Positions 42,325 through 50,668 of a stretch of 64,000 nt of DNA are shown one piece after another. Origin of the DNA: Pseudalkalibacillus sp. SCS-8 (GTDB taxonomy: Bacteria > Bacillota > Bacilli > Bacillales > Fictibacillaceae); contig NZ_CP143541.1 in assembly GCF_040126055.1 (NCBI RefSeq), positions 744,001 through 808,000 of the forward strand, read 5' to 3'. A program made the translations under genes and the position numbers. The notes under the pieces were generated by a model. That model saw only the letters and a program-made list of their open reading frames with translations, was not told the origin of the DNA and did no database searches. Each line of letters begins with the position of its first letter. The first letter of the stretch is position 1.

Positions 42325-42975
42325 ATGCTACATCCAATGGTCGATACATATTTATCTGACTTGAAGAAGTATTGCTACCATCTGACAGGTACGCCCTGGG
42401 ATGGCGATGACCTGTTTCAGGATACAATCGTAAATCTTATGAAGCGATCTGCTCAATTGAACGAGCATCCTAATCCCAAAGGATATCTGTTTCTTACGGC
42501 CACCAATCAGTGGCGGGATACGCTCCGTAAAAAGGGGCGTGACGGAAAGCCCTTATCTGGAGATTTGGACGTCCCCATAACCGATTTAAGTTTATTCGAT
42601 TCCATCGAGGTCCTCATTGCCTTACTTCCTTTTAAGCAAGCAGCAGTTATCTTGCTTACAGAATATTATGGGTTCACCTCGAAAGAGATTGCTGCAATGC
42701 TGGGGATGACAAGTGGTGGTGTGAAGGCAGCTTTAAGTAGAGGGAGAACCACCTTAAAAGCCATGCACAATGGAAAAACAGAACGTATAGAAGCCTTACC
42801 CGTACTAGTCGATCGTCTGTTGTCAGCTCTTAGAAAAGATGATCCCCGTACCATCATAACGACATATCACATTTTGGTCTCTCGAGGTGTTCGAATTAAT
42901 CGGGACGAGCAGTTTTTTATTTTTGAGTTGAAAGACCCTGACGGTCATATTTATCAAGTCAAAGAAAAAATATAA
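42325..42975 (+). CDS. ECF-type sigma factor
   Basis: RNA polymerase sigma factor of about 216 residues. Region 2 is present (DLKKYCYHLTGTPWDGDDLFQDTIVNLMKR), and region 4 carries the helix-turn-helix (LPFKQAAVILLTEYYGFTSKEIAAMLGMTSGGVKAALSRGRTTLK). It has a C-terminal extension of about 60 residues. No anti-sigma gene is adjacent. I start at ATG 42325, after AAGAAGGGA; the longer frame upstream lacks a ribosome site. Confidence 0.8.
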   Translation: MLHPMVDTYLSDLKKYCYHLTGTPWDGDDLFQDTIVNLMKRSAQLNEHPNPKGYLFLTATNQWRDTLRKKGRDGKPLSGDLDVPITDLSLFDSIEVLIALLPFKQAAVILLTEYYGFTSKEIAAMLGMTSGGVKAALSRGRTTLKAMHNGKTERIEALPVLVDRLLSALRKDDPRTIITTYHILVSRGVRINRDEQFFIFELKDPDGHIYQVKEKI

Positions 42976-43032
42976 CAATTTCGTATCCTTTTTCGTTCTA
43001 GTTTCGTTAGTTTAGTGAGGAGGCGATAATTT

Positions 43033-43422
43033 ATGAAATCTGTTAAACGAATTGATTCTGTATTTGTTCCGGTAACCGATATGGAAAGATCGGAGAAATG
43101 GTATAAGGAGGTCTTCCCTTTCGAAGTGGTTTATCGCAGTAGTGATGGGCAATATGTTGGTTTCAGGTTTGCTGAAAAAGGCGAATTGAAGACGGCGTTA
43201 ACAATCTATAAAGTTGAAAAACTACCAGAACGCAATCATATGGCATTCAATTTTTATGCGGAAGATGTGGATGCTTTTCATTCTTACCTCACCAGTAATG
43301 GATATGAGGCGAGCGAAATCCATGCAGCGGATGGTATGCGGTTCTTTGATTTTTACGATCCCGACCAAAACGAACTCGGTGTCGTCACCTTTGAAGAAGT
43401 TCCGATGGATCAAATCAAGTAA
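43033..43422 (+). CDS. VOC family protein
   Basis: A 129-residue glyoxalase-fold protein. The N-terminal module reads VFVPVTDMERSEKWYKEVF and the C-terminal one MRFFDFYDPDQNELGVVTFEEVP. The ATG follows GAGGAGG. It forms a run with another VOC gene, a beta-lactamase-like gene and a GNAT gene, all closely spaced. Confidence 0.82.
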   Translation: MKSVKRIDSVFVPVTDMERSEKWYKEVFPFEVVYRSSDGQYVGFRFAEKGELKTALTIYKVEKLPERNHMAFNFYAEDVDAFHSYLTSNGYEASEIHAADGMRFFDFYDPDQNELGVVTFEEVPMDQIK

Positions 43423-43440
43423 CCAACCTAGGAGGATAGT

Positions 43441-43851
43441 ATGACGATAGCGATTCAACGAGTAGGGACGACCTATATCCCTGTTTCAGACCCAGAAAAG
43501 GCGTCAAAATGGTACCAAGAGAAGCTCGGAGCAATTGAGAATTATTTCGATCAAGACAAGGCGATTTTAGATTATGCGAATCAAAGCTTTTTCCTTGTTA
43601 AGGCGAAAGAGGGGGAGCGTTCAGGTTTTGTTGATTATAAAGGTGACGAGCAATTTTCGATGACCTTTGAGGTGGACGGCCTCGAGCAACTCGAAGAGCT
43701 TCATACATTTTTAAAAGAAAAGGGAGTCAAAGTCGGAAAGATCGAGGACCGTGGACACCCTGGTAAAAACTTTGTTTTCAGTGACCTTGATGGAAATCGA
43801 TTTGATGTATGGAGTGAGCTGAGTCCATCCTTTAAGGAAAAGACGCTATAA
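43441..43851 (+). CDS. VOC family protein
   Basis: A 136-residue glyoxalase-fold protein (TYIPVSDPEKASKWYQEKLG and FVFSDLDGNRFDVWSEL). Related to its neighbour only at the fold level. Begins 18 bases after it behind AGGAGG. Confidence 0.82.
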   Translation: MTIAIQRVGTTYIPVSDPEKASKWYQEKLGAIENYFDQDKAILDYANQSFFLVKAKEGERSGFVDYKGDEQFSMTFEVDGLEQLEELHTFLKEKGVKVGKIEDRGHPGKNFVFSDLDGNRFDVWSELSPSFKEKTL

Positions 43852-43872
43852 TATTGAGGGGAGGCGTTAAGG

Positions 43873-44682
43873 ATGGAATTTCTTAAACTTAAAGATGAAA
43901 TTGAAAATATGGCAGACAATGTCACTGGTCGGTTATCGTATTATATAGAATATAATGGAGAGACCTTATATAAGAACCCACAAGTAAAAATGAATCCCGC
44001 CAGCATCATTAAAATTCCTATTGCGGTAGCCGCTCTCTTGCAAATTCAGAACGGTGAAATTGATGCTAACAAAGTCATTACGGTCACTGAGACTGAAAAG
44101 ATTGGCGGTACAGGCATTATTCACTGTATGAAGGGTGAAGTAGCGTTTTCGTTTCAGAATTTAATCCCCATAATGATTAGTGTTTCAGATAACACAGCAA
44201 CAAATAAGATCATCCAAGAAATAGGGATTCCGACGATCAACAAGGTGATTGAATCTTTAGGGTGTGTAAATAGTGCGGTCAATAGAGAGATCATGGATGT
44301 TGATCCAAACCTTGTTGAATTGAACAATCATATGACCGCTCAAGATGTAAATACCCTATTAAAGGACATCAACAGCGGAGATCGATTAACGAAAGAACAT
44401 AAAAACTTTCTCTTGGGTTGCTTAGAAAAACAACAATTCAACCACAAACTTCCTTTATTCATCAAGGATACCTTGTACTCCCCATATGCACATAAGACAG
44501 GCGATGATATCGGAATGGAGCACGATGTCGGAATTCTAAATATCAATGGTGAGACCTTATACGTATCTATCATGTCAAACGAGGTACATAACAATTTGGA
44601 TGCACAAATGTTTATCAGTGGTGTGGGAAAGCTGTTATATGACTTTGCAACCGCTTCTTCTCTCTCAAATTCGAATGCTTGA
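43873..44682 (+). CDS. class A beta-lactamase-like serine hydrolase without signal peptide
   Basis: A 269-residue protein with the three active-site motifs of the family: SxxK (SIIK, about residue 44), SDN (about residue 99) and KTG (HKTGD). There is no signal peptide or lipobox, so it should stay in the cytoplasm, unlike true beta-lactamases. The Glu of the omega loop of class A enzymes is not obvious. It may be an esterase or amidase. Between a VOC gene and a GNAT gene. Confidence 0.8.
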   Translation: MEFLKLKDEIENMADNVTGRLSYYIEYNGETLYKNPQVKMNPASIIKIPIAVAALLQIQNGEIDANKVITVTETEKIGGTGIIHCMKGEVAFSFQNLIPIMISVSDNTATNKIIQEIGIPTINKVIESLGCVNSAVNREIMDVDPNLVELNNHMTAQDVNTLLKDINSGDRLTKEHKNFLLGCLEKQQFNHKLPLFIKDTLYSPYAHKTGDDIGMEHDVGILNINGETLYVSIMSNEVHNNLDAQMFISGVGKLLYDFATASSLSNSNA

Positions 44683-44703
44683 ACGATTAAGGGGAAACGG
44701 ATT

Positions 44704-45240
44704 ATGGCTCAAGTTCAACTGGTTAAACATAAATTAGAATACAGTGAAAGGATCTACGAACTGTCCTCAGCACCTCAGGTGAAAGATGCTTTAGCGCTTC
44801 CTGATGGGACGGTAGCGGATACGAAACGATTCATTGCCTCGATCCTCCAGGAAGAGGACGAAGGGAAGACGGTTTCAAGATTGATTCTTGATGAAGAGCA
44901 GCGTGTCATCGGAATTACGACATTAATGTTTATAGACCGGGAAAACAAATCATGCCATATCGGTACATGGATCGGTCACGAATACTGGGGAAAAGGGTAT
45001 AACCAAGTCTCAAAGGTTGCGATGTTACGTATCGCCTTTCAGGAGTTGGGGCTGCAATATGTCTTTGCTGGTGCGAGAAAGACAAATACACGTTCTCAAA
45101 AAGCCCAGGAGAAATTACCTTTTATCAAGCTCCATGTTGAAGAGGAGTTTCCTGAGGAGCATCTGGCTTTAGAGAAAAAGGAACAACAGCCGTGTGTACT
45201 GCATGTATTCAAGAAAGAGGATTTCCAACAATACTTTTAA
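44704..45240 (+). CDS. GNAT family N-acetyltransferase
   Basis: Acetyl-CoA-dependent transferase of 178 residues, related to the RimJ/RimL branch. The conserved acetyl-CoA motif is in IGTWIGHEYWGKGYNQVSKVAMLRIAF, followed by VFAGARKTNTRSQKAQEKL. Substrate unknown. Last gene of the VOC-VOC-hydrolase-GNAT run; a terminator follows. Confidence 0.83.
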   Translation: MAQVQLVKHKLEYSERIYELSSAPQVKDALALPDGTVADTKRFIASILQEEDEGKTVSRLILDEEQRVIGITTLMFIDRENKSCHIGTWIGHEYWGKGYNQVSKVAMLRIAFQELGLQYVFAGARKTNTRSQKAQEKLPFIKLHVEEEFPEEHLALEKKEQQPCVLHVFKKEDFQQYF

Positions 45241-45242
45241 TA

Positions 45243-45276
45243 GAAAACACGCCTAGAATCTTTAGGCGTGTTTTTT
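45243..45276. terminator. bidirectional terminator
   Basis: AAAACACGCCTA, loop, TAGGCGTGTTTT and a T-run, shared by the convergent GNAT and MEDS genes. The MEDS gene ends inside it. Confidence 0.88.
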
Positions 45277-45837
45277 GGGTCGGTATTGTTGCGACTCAAT
45301 GAATTCATCTTCGGATAGTACATAAGGGTGGGTTTCCATTAATAGCGTTTTTAGATGATTAGGCATCAGTTTTTTCTCATAAGCGCAAATCAATGGGAAC
45401 GAATATTGATGCACAGCTTTATCCACAATACGTTCAAAATCCTCTATGATATGGAGTGGACCTTCCAATGATGACCATTCCACGTGTGCCCAGGATCGGA
45501 ATGGTAACTCTTTATCTACGTAGGGCTGAACCACTTTATTGAAGTACTGTACAATGGCTGGCGGGTGATAACTGCCGCTTGAAAAATAGAAATCGAAATT
45601 GTTTACGCGATGGACGTATTCCAACTGGTCATTCGTCAACCGGTTGTCCAATTCCTTTTTAATCATATGATATACAGGGTCATTTTCAATAAGGATCACG
45701 AAATCTCCAACAGATATCCCCTCTTCAATAAAACGGACGACTTGTTCAATATAGTTCTGCATATTTTCATATTCATAGAGCACATGAACGGTTCTTTTTT
45801 CCTCAAATAACTGGCTCATCTTCCTTGTCAATTTCAT
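45262..45837 (-). CDS. MEDS-domain sensory protein
   Basis: About 191 residues made of one MEDS (DcmR-like) sensory domain: HVLYEYENMQNYIEQVVRFIEEGISVGDFVILIENDP at the start and CAYEKKLMPNHLKTLLMETHPYVL at the end. Such domains occur in two-component and anti-sigma contexts; here it stands alone without an effector domain. The GTG/ATG pair at 45840/45837 are alternative starts. Confidence 0.75.
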   Translation of the reverse strand: MKLTRKMSQLFEEKRTVHVLYEYENMQNYIEQVVRFIEEGISVGDFVILIENDPVYHMIKKELDNRLTNDQLEYVHRVNNFDFYFSSGSYHPPAIVQYFNKVVQPYVDKELPFRSWAHVEWSSLEGPLHIIEDFERIVDKAVHQYSFPLICAYEKKLMPNHLKTLLMETHPYVLSEDEFIESQQYRPKKHA

Positions 45838-45982
45838 CACCCCTTTGATCTGAAAATCCCCCTATAACAAACATTCTAGGAAAGAAGTATAATTCCTTTA
45901 TTAATTTAAAGCGATGCGGACCTGGTGAATCTTTTCCATAATAAAATCGTATGTAATAGTGAGATCAGAATCAGGGAGGTTA

Positions 45983-46156
45983 ATGTTGGATACCAAAAAA
46001 CTTCATTACATAATTGCAATCGTTACATACCCGATCACCATGCTGCATTTCTTGTTTACCCCTTACACAACAGAGGATCGAATATCTGGAATCGTGTTTT
46101 ATACGGTTGCTTTTGCAGTGTATGTAGGACTCGTCCGATTGTTCTGCAAGAAATGA
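45983..46156 (+). CDS. hypothetical two-transmembrane small protein
   Basis: A 57-residue protein consisting mainly of two hydrophobic helices (YIIAIVTYPITMLHFLF and ISGIVFYTVAFAVYVGLV) and a short basic tail. Start at ATG 45983 or TTG 45986 after AGGGAGG. A terminator overlaps the stop codon, which supports a real gene. Function unknown. Confidence 0.55.
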   Translation: MLDTKKLHYIIAIVTYPITMLHFLFTPYTTEDRISGIVFYTVAFAVYVGLVRLFCKK

Positions 46157-46184
46157 TCTGTTGCTCTGAAGCAGCAGATTTTTT
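46155..46184 (+). terminator. terminator after the two-TM small gene
   Basis: ATCTGTTGCT, loop CTGA, AGCAGCAGAT and seven T; overlaps the stop codon. Confidence 0.85.
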
Positions 46185-46330
46185 TATGGAGGAGTGTTTT
46201 CTGCAGGGTCTTCTAAATTTTTTAGGTAAAGCTTATGTGGCTAAATAGGATAAACTTAAGAGTAGAACGGTTCTAAACGTGGACAACGCTCATTACAATA
46301 ATAATGGACAAATCCGAGAGGGGTGAAGAT

Positions 46331-47620
46331 ATGAAAAAATCAATGTGGATCGGAGCGGGGTTCATATTGTATGCCGCCTTGATATCATGGTATCTATTCC
46401 TGGGTGCGGACACATCGATTCCAACTCAATACGAAGGGACTGAAGCCGATCCATCGGTATTCATGACGGAACGCCAATTAGAGCTGAGCCATGATTTCTC
46501 GCGCATAAAACAATGGTTATACTTCCTATCTGTTCCATTTGAGTGGCTCATTTATCTTATTGTATTGGGTGTTGGACTTTCGAAGTGGTTCAGAAATCGT
46601 GCCAGTGAGGTTACGCGTTTCCGAATCGTCCATAATGCGATTTATGTTGTGCTGCTTTCGTTGATCGCTTTCCTATTGACCTTACCAATAAATTATTACA
46701 GTTATACGGTTTCACTCGATTATGCAATCTCAGTCCAACCGTTTGCTGATTGGATGAGGGATAAAGTCATTTCCTTCTGGGTCAATGTGTTATTCTTGTT
46801 CGTTATCGTACAAACCTTGTATTGGCTAATGAACAAATCGGAAAAACGCTGGTGGTTGTATGGCTGGCTGTTATCCGTTCCGTTTACGTTATTCATCTAT
46901 TTCATCCAGCCGGTTTGGATCGATCCCCTTTACAATGATTTCTACCGTTTAGAAGATAAAGCTTTGGAAGAGAAAATCTTAGCGTTAGCAGACAAAGCGG
47001 ACATTGAAGCAGACCGGGTCTATGAAGTGAATATGTCGGAAAAGACGAATGCTTTGAATGCATATGTGAATGGCATCGGCTCGAACCTGCGCATCGTTCT
47101 CTGGGATACGACCCTCGAAAAGCTGAGTGATGAAGAGGTCCTCTTCGTCATGGCGCATGAGATGGGGCACTTCGTCAAACACCACCTGTACTGGAATCTG
47201 ATCGGATCGATCGTATCCTCCTTTTTTGGACTATGGATCGGATCGAAGCTTTTTGCCGCGATGATTAGGCGATGGGGAAAACAGTGGGGTGTAGAGAAGC
47301 CGACGGACATAGCATCACTACCAGCCCTTTTGCTCGTATTCTCCGTGTTGGCATTCCTGGCGAGTCCTGTAGAGAATGCCATATCAAGGAACGCTGAGCG
47401 TTCTGCAGATGATTACGCAATCCAGATGACAAAGGATCCCGAGGCGGCAGTCGGGTCTTTCCAGCAGCTTGCTGTATCTGGACTTAGTGAAGTTCATCCA
47501 CCTTGGCTCGTAAAAATTTTCTTGTATGGGCACCCGACGATGCTTGAACGGATCACGTTCCTGGATCAATGGGAGGAAAGGGTAATCAATGATGAACAGG
47601 ATATGGATGAGGAGAAATAG
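46331..47620 (+). CDS. M48 family membrane metalloprotease (Ste24/CAAX protease-like)
   Basis: Integral membrane zinc protease of 429 residues. Zinc-binding HEMGH (HExxH) lies in LFVMAHEMGHFVKHH, and the third ligand Glu is in the later NAERSADDYA block. Several hydrophobic segments precede the catalytic domain, and the N-terminal region matches the Ste24 family extension. Probably a membrane-protein quality-control or peptide-processing enzyme. The ATG at 46331 follows GAGGGGTGAAG. Confidence 0.87.
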   Translation: MKKSMWIGAGFILYAALISWYLFLGADTSIPTQYEGTEADPSVFMTERQLELSHDFSRIKQWLYFLSVPFEWLIYLIVLGVGLSKWFRNRASEVTRFRIVHNAIYVVLLSLIAFLLTLPINYYSYTVSLDYAISVQPFADWMRDKVISFWVNVLFLFVIVQTLYWLMNKSEKRWWLYGWLLSVPFTLFIYFIQPVWIDPLYNDFYRLEDKALEEKILALADKADIEADRVYEVNMSEKTNALNAYVNGIGSNLRIVLWDTTLEKLSDEEVLFVMAHEMGHFVKHHLYWNLIGSIVSSFFGLWIGSKLFAAMIRRWGKQWGVEKPTDIASLPALLLVFSVLAFLASPVENAISRNAERSADDYAIQMTKDPEAAVGSFQQLAVSGLSEVHPPWLVKIFLYGHPTMLERITFLDQWEERVINDEQDMDEEK

Positions 47621-47699
47621 AAAAGAATCCTTCACATGTTTTCAGGTTCAGAAAGAGGGGAATATCCACATGTAAGAACCTGATGAGAGGGGTGATCCT

Positions 47700-47858
47700 A
47701 TGGATCGTCACGATGAAATGGATGTGCGCGAGAGGAAGGTTGAGAAGAAAGAGGATTCCAGTATGGTTGCATCAACCTTTATCAAGTACGCGACTTACTT
47801 GATCATCTTTTTCGGCATACTGTATTTCCTCATCAACTATATACTTCCGAAGTTCTAA
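47700..47858 (+). CDS. 52-residue single-transmembrane protein
   Basis: Short gene with clear signals: GAGGGGTGA ribosome site, ATG 47700, and a terminator 6 bases after the stop. The protein has a charged N-terminal half (MDRHDEMDVRERKVEKKED) and a C-terminal membrane helix (YLIIFFGILYFLINYILP). It resembles small tail-anchored membrane proteins of Bacillus, but I do not recognise the family. Possibly co-transcribed with the M48 protease gene, which ends 79 bases upstream. Confidence 0.65.
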   Translation: MDRHDEMDVRERKVEKKEDSSMVASTFIKYATYLIIFFGILYFLINYILPKF

Positions 47859-47863
47859 TAAAG

Positions 47864-47890
47864 AAGGCACCCGATCGGGTGCCTTTTTTA
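47864..47890. terminator. bidirectional terminator before proS
   Basis: AAGGCACCC, loop GATC, GGGTGCCTT and a T-run; the mirror serves the minus-strand proS. Confidence 0.9.
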
Positions 47891-47899
47891 GTGGGGCAA

Positions 47900-49330
47900 T
47901 TAATACGCCTTTGCCCAGTAGACCATGTGCTCTGCTTTTTCTTTACAGCAGACACATTCATCAGATAAATGCTCTTGTTCAAATGGGATGCAGCGGGAGG
48001 TTGCAGATGTCTTCTCCTTGATTTGATCTTCGCAGGAGGTTTTGCCACACCACATAGCCTTGATGAAGCCTTGTTGCTCATTCAGCTTCTCTTCAAATTC
48101 TTCGAAGGTCAGGGCGACGGACGTGCGTTCATTACGGAGCTCCACCGCTTTGTTGAACAAGTTCTGATGGATGTCCTCTAACAATTGGGATAGCGTCTGA
48201 TCAAGCTCCGCCATCGGCACGAATTGCTTTTCTCCTGTATCACGTCTAACGAGTACAACCTGTTCTTTTTCGATATCTTTCGGACCGACTTCAAGACGGA
48301 CTGGGATTCCCTTCATTTCATATTCGTTGAACTTCCAGCCCGGCTTTTTGTCACTAGCATCGATGCCGACACGGAAAGATTCTGCAAGTTTCTCTTTCAA
48401 GTCATAAGCAAAATCAAGGACCCCTTCCTTATGCTGAGCGATTGGGACAATCATCACTTGTGTTGGTGCGACCTTTGGTGGGATGACAAGCCCGCGGTTA
48501 TCGCCGTGGACCATAATCATTGCCCCGATGATACGAGTGGTCAATCCCCAGGATGTTTGATGGACATACTGGAGATCGCCGTTTTGATCGGAATATTGAA
48601 TGCCGAATGCCTTCGCGAAACCATCACCAAGATAGTGGGAGGTACCGGACTGGAGTGCTTTCCCGTCATGCATGAGGCTTTCAATCGTGTACGTGAAATC
48701 AGCACCTGCAAACTTCTCTTTTTCAGTCTTTTTCCCTTTGATGACTGGGATCGCTAAGGTGTTTTCGCACAATTCGGCGTAGACGTCCAGCATCTGGGTC
48801 GTTTCTTTCTGAGCATCTTCGGCATCAGCATGGCACGTGTGTCCTTCTTGCCAAAGGAATTCAAGCGTTCTCAGGAAAGGACGGGTCGTTTTTTCCCATC
48901 GGACGACATTCGCCCACTGGTTGTAAAGCTTAGGTAGATCCCGATAGGAATGGATGATGTTTTTATAGTGTTCACAAAACAGGATTTCGGATGTTGGACG
49001 AACACAAAGGCGTTCTGTCAACTCCTCCTCACCACCATGGGTGACCCAAGCAACCTCAGGCGCGAACCCTTCAATATGATCCTTCTCTCGTTGGAGCAGA
49101 CTTTCCGGTATGAAAAGTGGCATATAAACATTTTCATGACCCGTTTCCTTGATGCGTCGGTCCAATTCATTCTTGATATTTTCCCATAATGCATACCCGT
49201 ATGGACGGATAATCATCGATCCACGAACGCTCGAATAGTCAATCAGATCTGCCTTCTTGACGACATCGGTATACCACTGCGCAAAATCCTCTTCCATTGC
49301 GGTAACATCTTGAACAAATCCTTTACCCAT
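47900..49330 (-). CDS. proS: prolyl-tRNA synthetase (eukaryote/archaeal-like short form)
   Basis: Charges tRNA-Pro. Class II synthetase of about 476 residues: the N-terminal catalytic core has [18 protein letters not shown] (motif 1), the motif 2 segment [22 protein letters not shown], and motif 3. It lacks the bacterial editing insertion and has a C-terminal zinc-ribbon-like domain with several Cys (MWCGKTSCE and [10 protein letters not shown]), so it is the ProS type 3. ATG 49330 follows GAGGTGATGATA. Expression is controlled by the T-box upstream. Confidence 0.92.
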   Translation of the reverse strand: MGKGFVQDVTAMEEDFAQWYTDVVKKADLIDYSSVRGSMIIRPYGYALWENIKNELDRRIKETGHENVYMPLFIPESLLQREKDHIEGFAPEVAWVTHGGEEELTERLCVRPTSEILFCEHYKNIIHSYRDLPKLYNQWANVVRWEKTTRPFLRTLEFLWQEGHTCHADAEDAQKETTQMLDVYAELCENTLAIPVIKGKKTEKEKFAGADFTYTIESLMHDGKALQSGTSHYLGDGFAKAFGIQYSDQNGDLQYVHQTSWGLTTRIIGAMIMVHGDNRGLVIPPKVAPTQVMIVPIAQHKEGVLDFAYDLKEKLAESFRVGIDASDKKPGWKFNEYEMKGIPVRLEVGPKDIEKEQVVLVRRDTGEKQFVPMAELDQTLSQLLEDIHQNLFNKAVELRNERTSVALTFEEFEEKLNEQQGFIKAMWCGKTSCEDQIKEKTSATSRCIPFEQEHLSDECVCCKEKAEHMVYWAKAY

Positions 49331-49408
49331 TATCATCACCTCATCATTTTTATTAAAAAGAGTGCGTTTTTTGTCAAGCTCTTAAAACAAGGCTCTTTTA
49401 AAGAGCAG

Positions 49409-49547
49409 TGCTGATGAACAGCTTCAGGCGGACGCTTTCCGCGGGCAACGCTTCAGCCTCCTCGAACTCGTTCTGCGGGGTCTTCAGCTGTTGCTTTTCC
49501 CGCTGGAGTCGCCGCCTTACGCTTCTGTTTTCTTTGAATATCAATAC
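49409..49547. repeat. mosaic intergenic element, short form, in the proS leader
   Basis: About 140 bp sharing the blocks CTTCAGGCGGACGCTTTCCG and GCTGGAGTCGCCGCCTTACG with the element at 34422-34636, but lacking the two-hairpin insert. It lies between the T-box terminator and the proS start codon and would therefore be transcribed in every full-length proS mRNA. Confidence 0.75.
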
Positions 49548-49560
49548 TAAATGCTAACTG

Positions 49561-49814
49561 AGCCAAAATAAAAAAGCCTTGATCCCCTAAAAAAGGGACC
49601 AAGGCTTGGCGGTACCACCCTACATTCATGAAGCGTTCAATGCTTCATGCTCTCAAACGGATAACGGTCCGGCAACCGCTGTATCTTAGTATGTAATCGA
49701 TACAGAACTCGAAGGCAGGTTCAAATGGCGGTCAATGGAAGCCTTGCACCAGATGGCTTCCTCTCTAAAAATGACTTCTCCATTTTACTAGTCCTTTTCA
49801 TCGCTTCAGTTTTG
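49561..49814 (-). ncRNA. proline-type T-box riboswitch upstream of proS
   Basis: Read on the minus strand. Stem I has the AGTA/GAA loop-E pair closed by AAATGG/CCATTT; the specifier after GAA is CCT (proline), followed by GCC. The T-box sequence is AGGGTGGTACCGCC; its TGGT bulge fits the A73 of tRNA-Pro. The terminator stem is AAGCCTTGGTCCC with GGGGATCAAGGCTT and a T-run. Uncharged tRNA-Pro should prevent termination and raise ProS synthesis. Confidence 0.93.
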
Positions 49815-49820
49815 ATATGT

Positions 49821-49849
49821 AATATATGATGCTTTTTCCTTTTTGTCAA
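49821..49849 (-). promoter_or_regulatory. proS T-box promoter
   Basis: On the minus strand TTGACA, 17 bp, TATATT; near consensus. Transcription would start at about 49814. Confidence 0.8.
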
Positions 49850-49971
49850 GAGAATATCTACAGGATGCCCATGAAGAAAGAAATTTATAAGAATTCGGGG
49901 AGCTTGTTCATTTTTGTGACGTTTACGACCTATATATAGTAATGGAGTAGGAAAAAAGGGGAGGATGTATC

Positions 49972-50538
49972 GTGCAACGTCGGTTGAAATTTACCGTGCT
50001 TATCGGACTGATTATGATCCTGGGGGCATTGGCGTGGGTGGTTCCGAGTAAGACCGAGCAATCAAAACAACGAGTGGATGCCATCAACGCGTCTGCTGAT
50101 GCAGTGCCAGTCATTGCGCAGATGGGGAAGCAGGCCCCTGATTTCAAGCTGAAGGATTTGTCCGGCAAGGATGTCCAATTATCTGACTTCAAGGGGAAGA
50201 CGGTCGTCTTGAATTTCTGGACTACTTGGTGTTCGTATTGTAAGAAAGAGATTCCTGAGCTGATCAATTTTCATCTTTTGCACCAGAAAGAAAATGTGGT
50301 CGTCCTCGCGGTCAATTTAAGTTCGGAAGAGGAAAATGTTGAGCAGGTTTCGTTTTTTGCCGAAGAATTTCAAATCCCGTTTACGGTTCCATTGGATCAG
50401 GAAGGAACAGTAGGTGAGGCGTATCAGGTATTCATGATTCCGACTACCTACATCATCGGACCGGATGGCTTGATTCAAAACAAGATTATGGGACCAGTAA
50501 AACTCGATCAGCTTGAGCAGCAGCTGAAATCGGAGTAA
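49972..50538 (+). CDS. TlpA/ResA-like thiol-disulfide oxidoreductase
   Basis: Membrane-anchored thioredoxin-like protein of 188 residues. An N-terminal anchor (FTVLIGLIMILGALAWVV) is followed by an extracytoplasmic redoxin domain with the active site WTTWCSYCKKEIPEL and the cis-Pro in FMIPTTY. ResA reduces apocytochrome c; redox partners here are not known. The start is GTG after GGGGAGGA. Confidence 0.85.
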   Translation: MQRRLKFTVLIGLIMILGALAWVVPSKTEQSKQRVDAINASADAVPVIAQMGKQAPDFKLKDLSGKDVQLSDFKGKTVVLNFWTTWCSYCKKEIPELINFHLLHQKENVVVLAVNLSSEEENVEQVSFFAEEFQIPFTVPLDQEGTVGEAYQVFMIPTTYIIGPDGLIQNKIMGPVKLDQLEQQLKSE

Positions 50539-50549
50539 CGAAATGACCA

Positions 50550-50668
50550 TTGGCGAGTAAATCGACCATTTCGGATAGTGAATGCCGAAGATCGGATAGT
50601 AAATACTCAATTTTGGATAGTAAACACAAAAGTTCGGATAGTAAATGCCCGATTTCGGACAGTAAACG
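50550..50668. repeat. periodic array, core TCGGATAGTAAAT, six units
   Basis: The GG of the core occurs at 50552, 50573, 50594, 50615, 50637 and 50657, giving spacings of 21, 21, 21, 22 and 20 bp. It lies between the convergent redoxin and DUF2254 genes. Confidence 0.9.
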
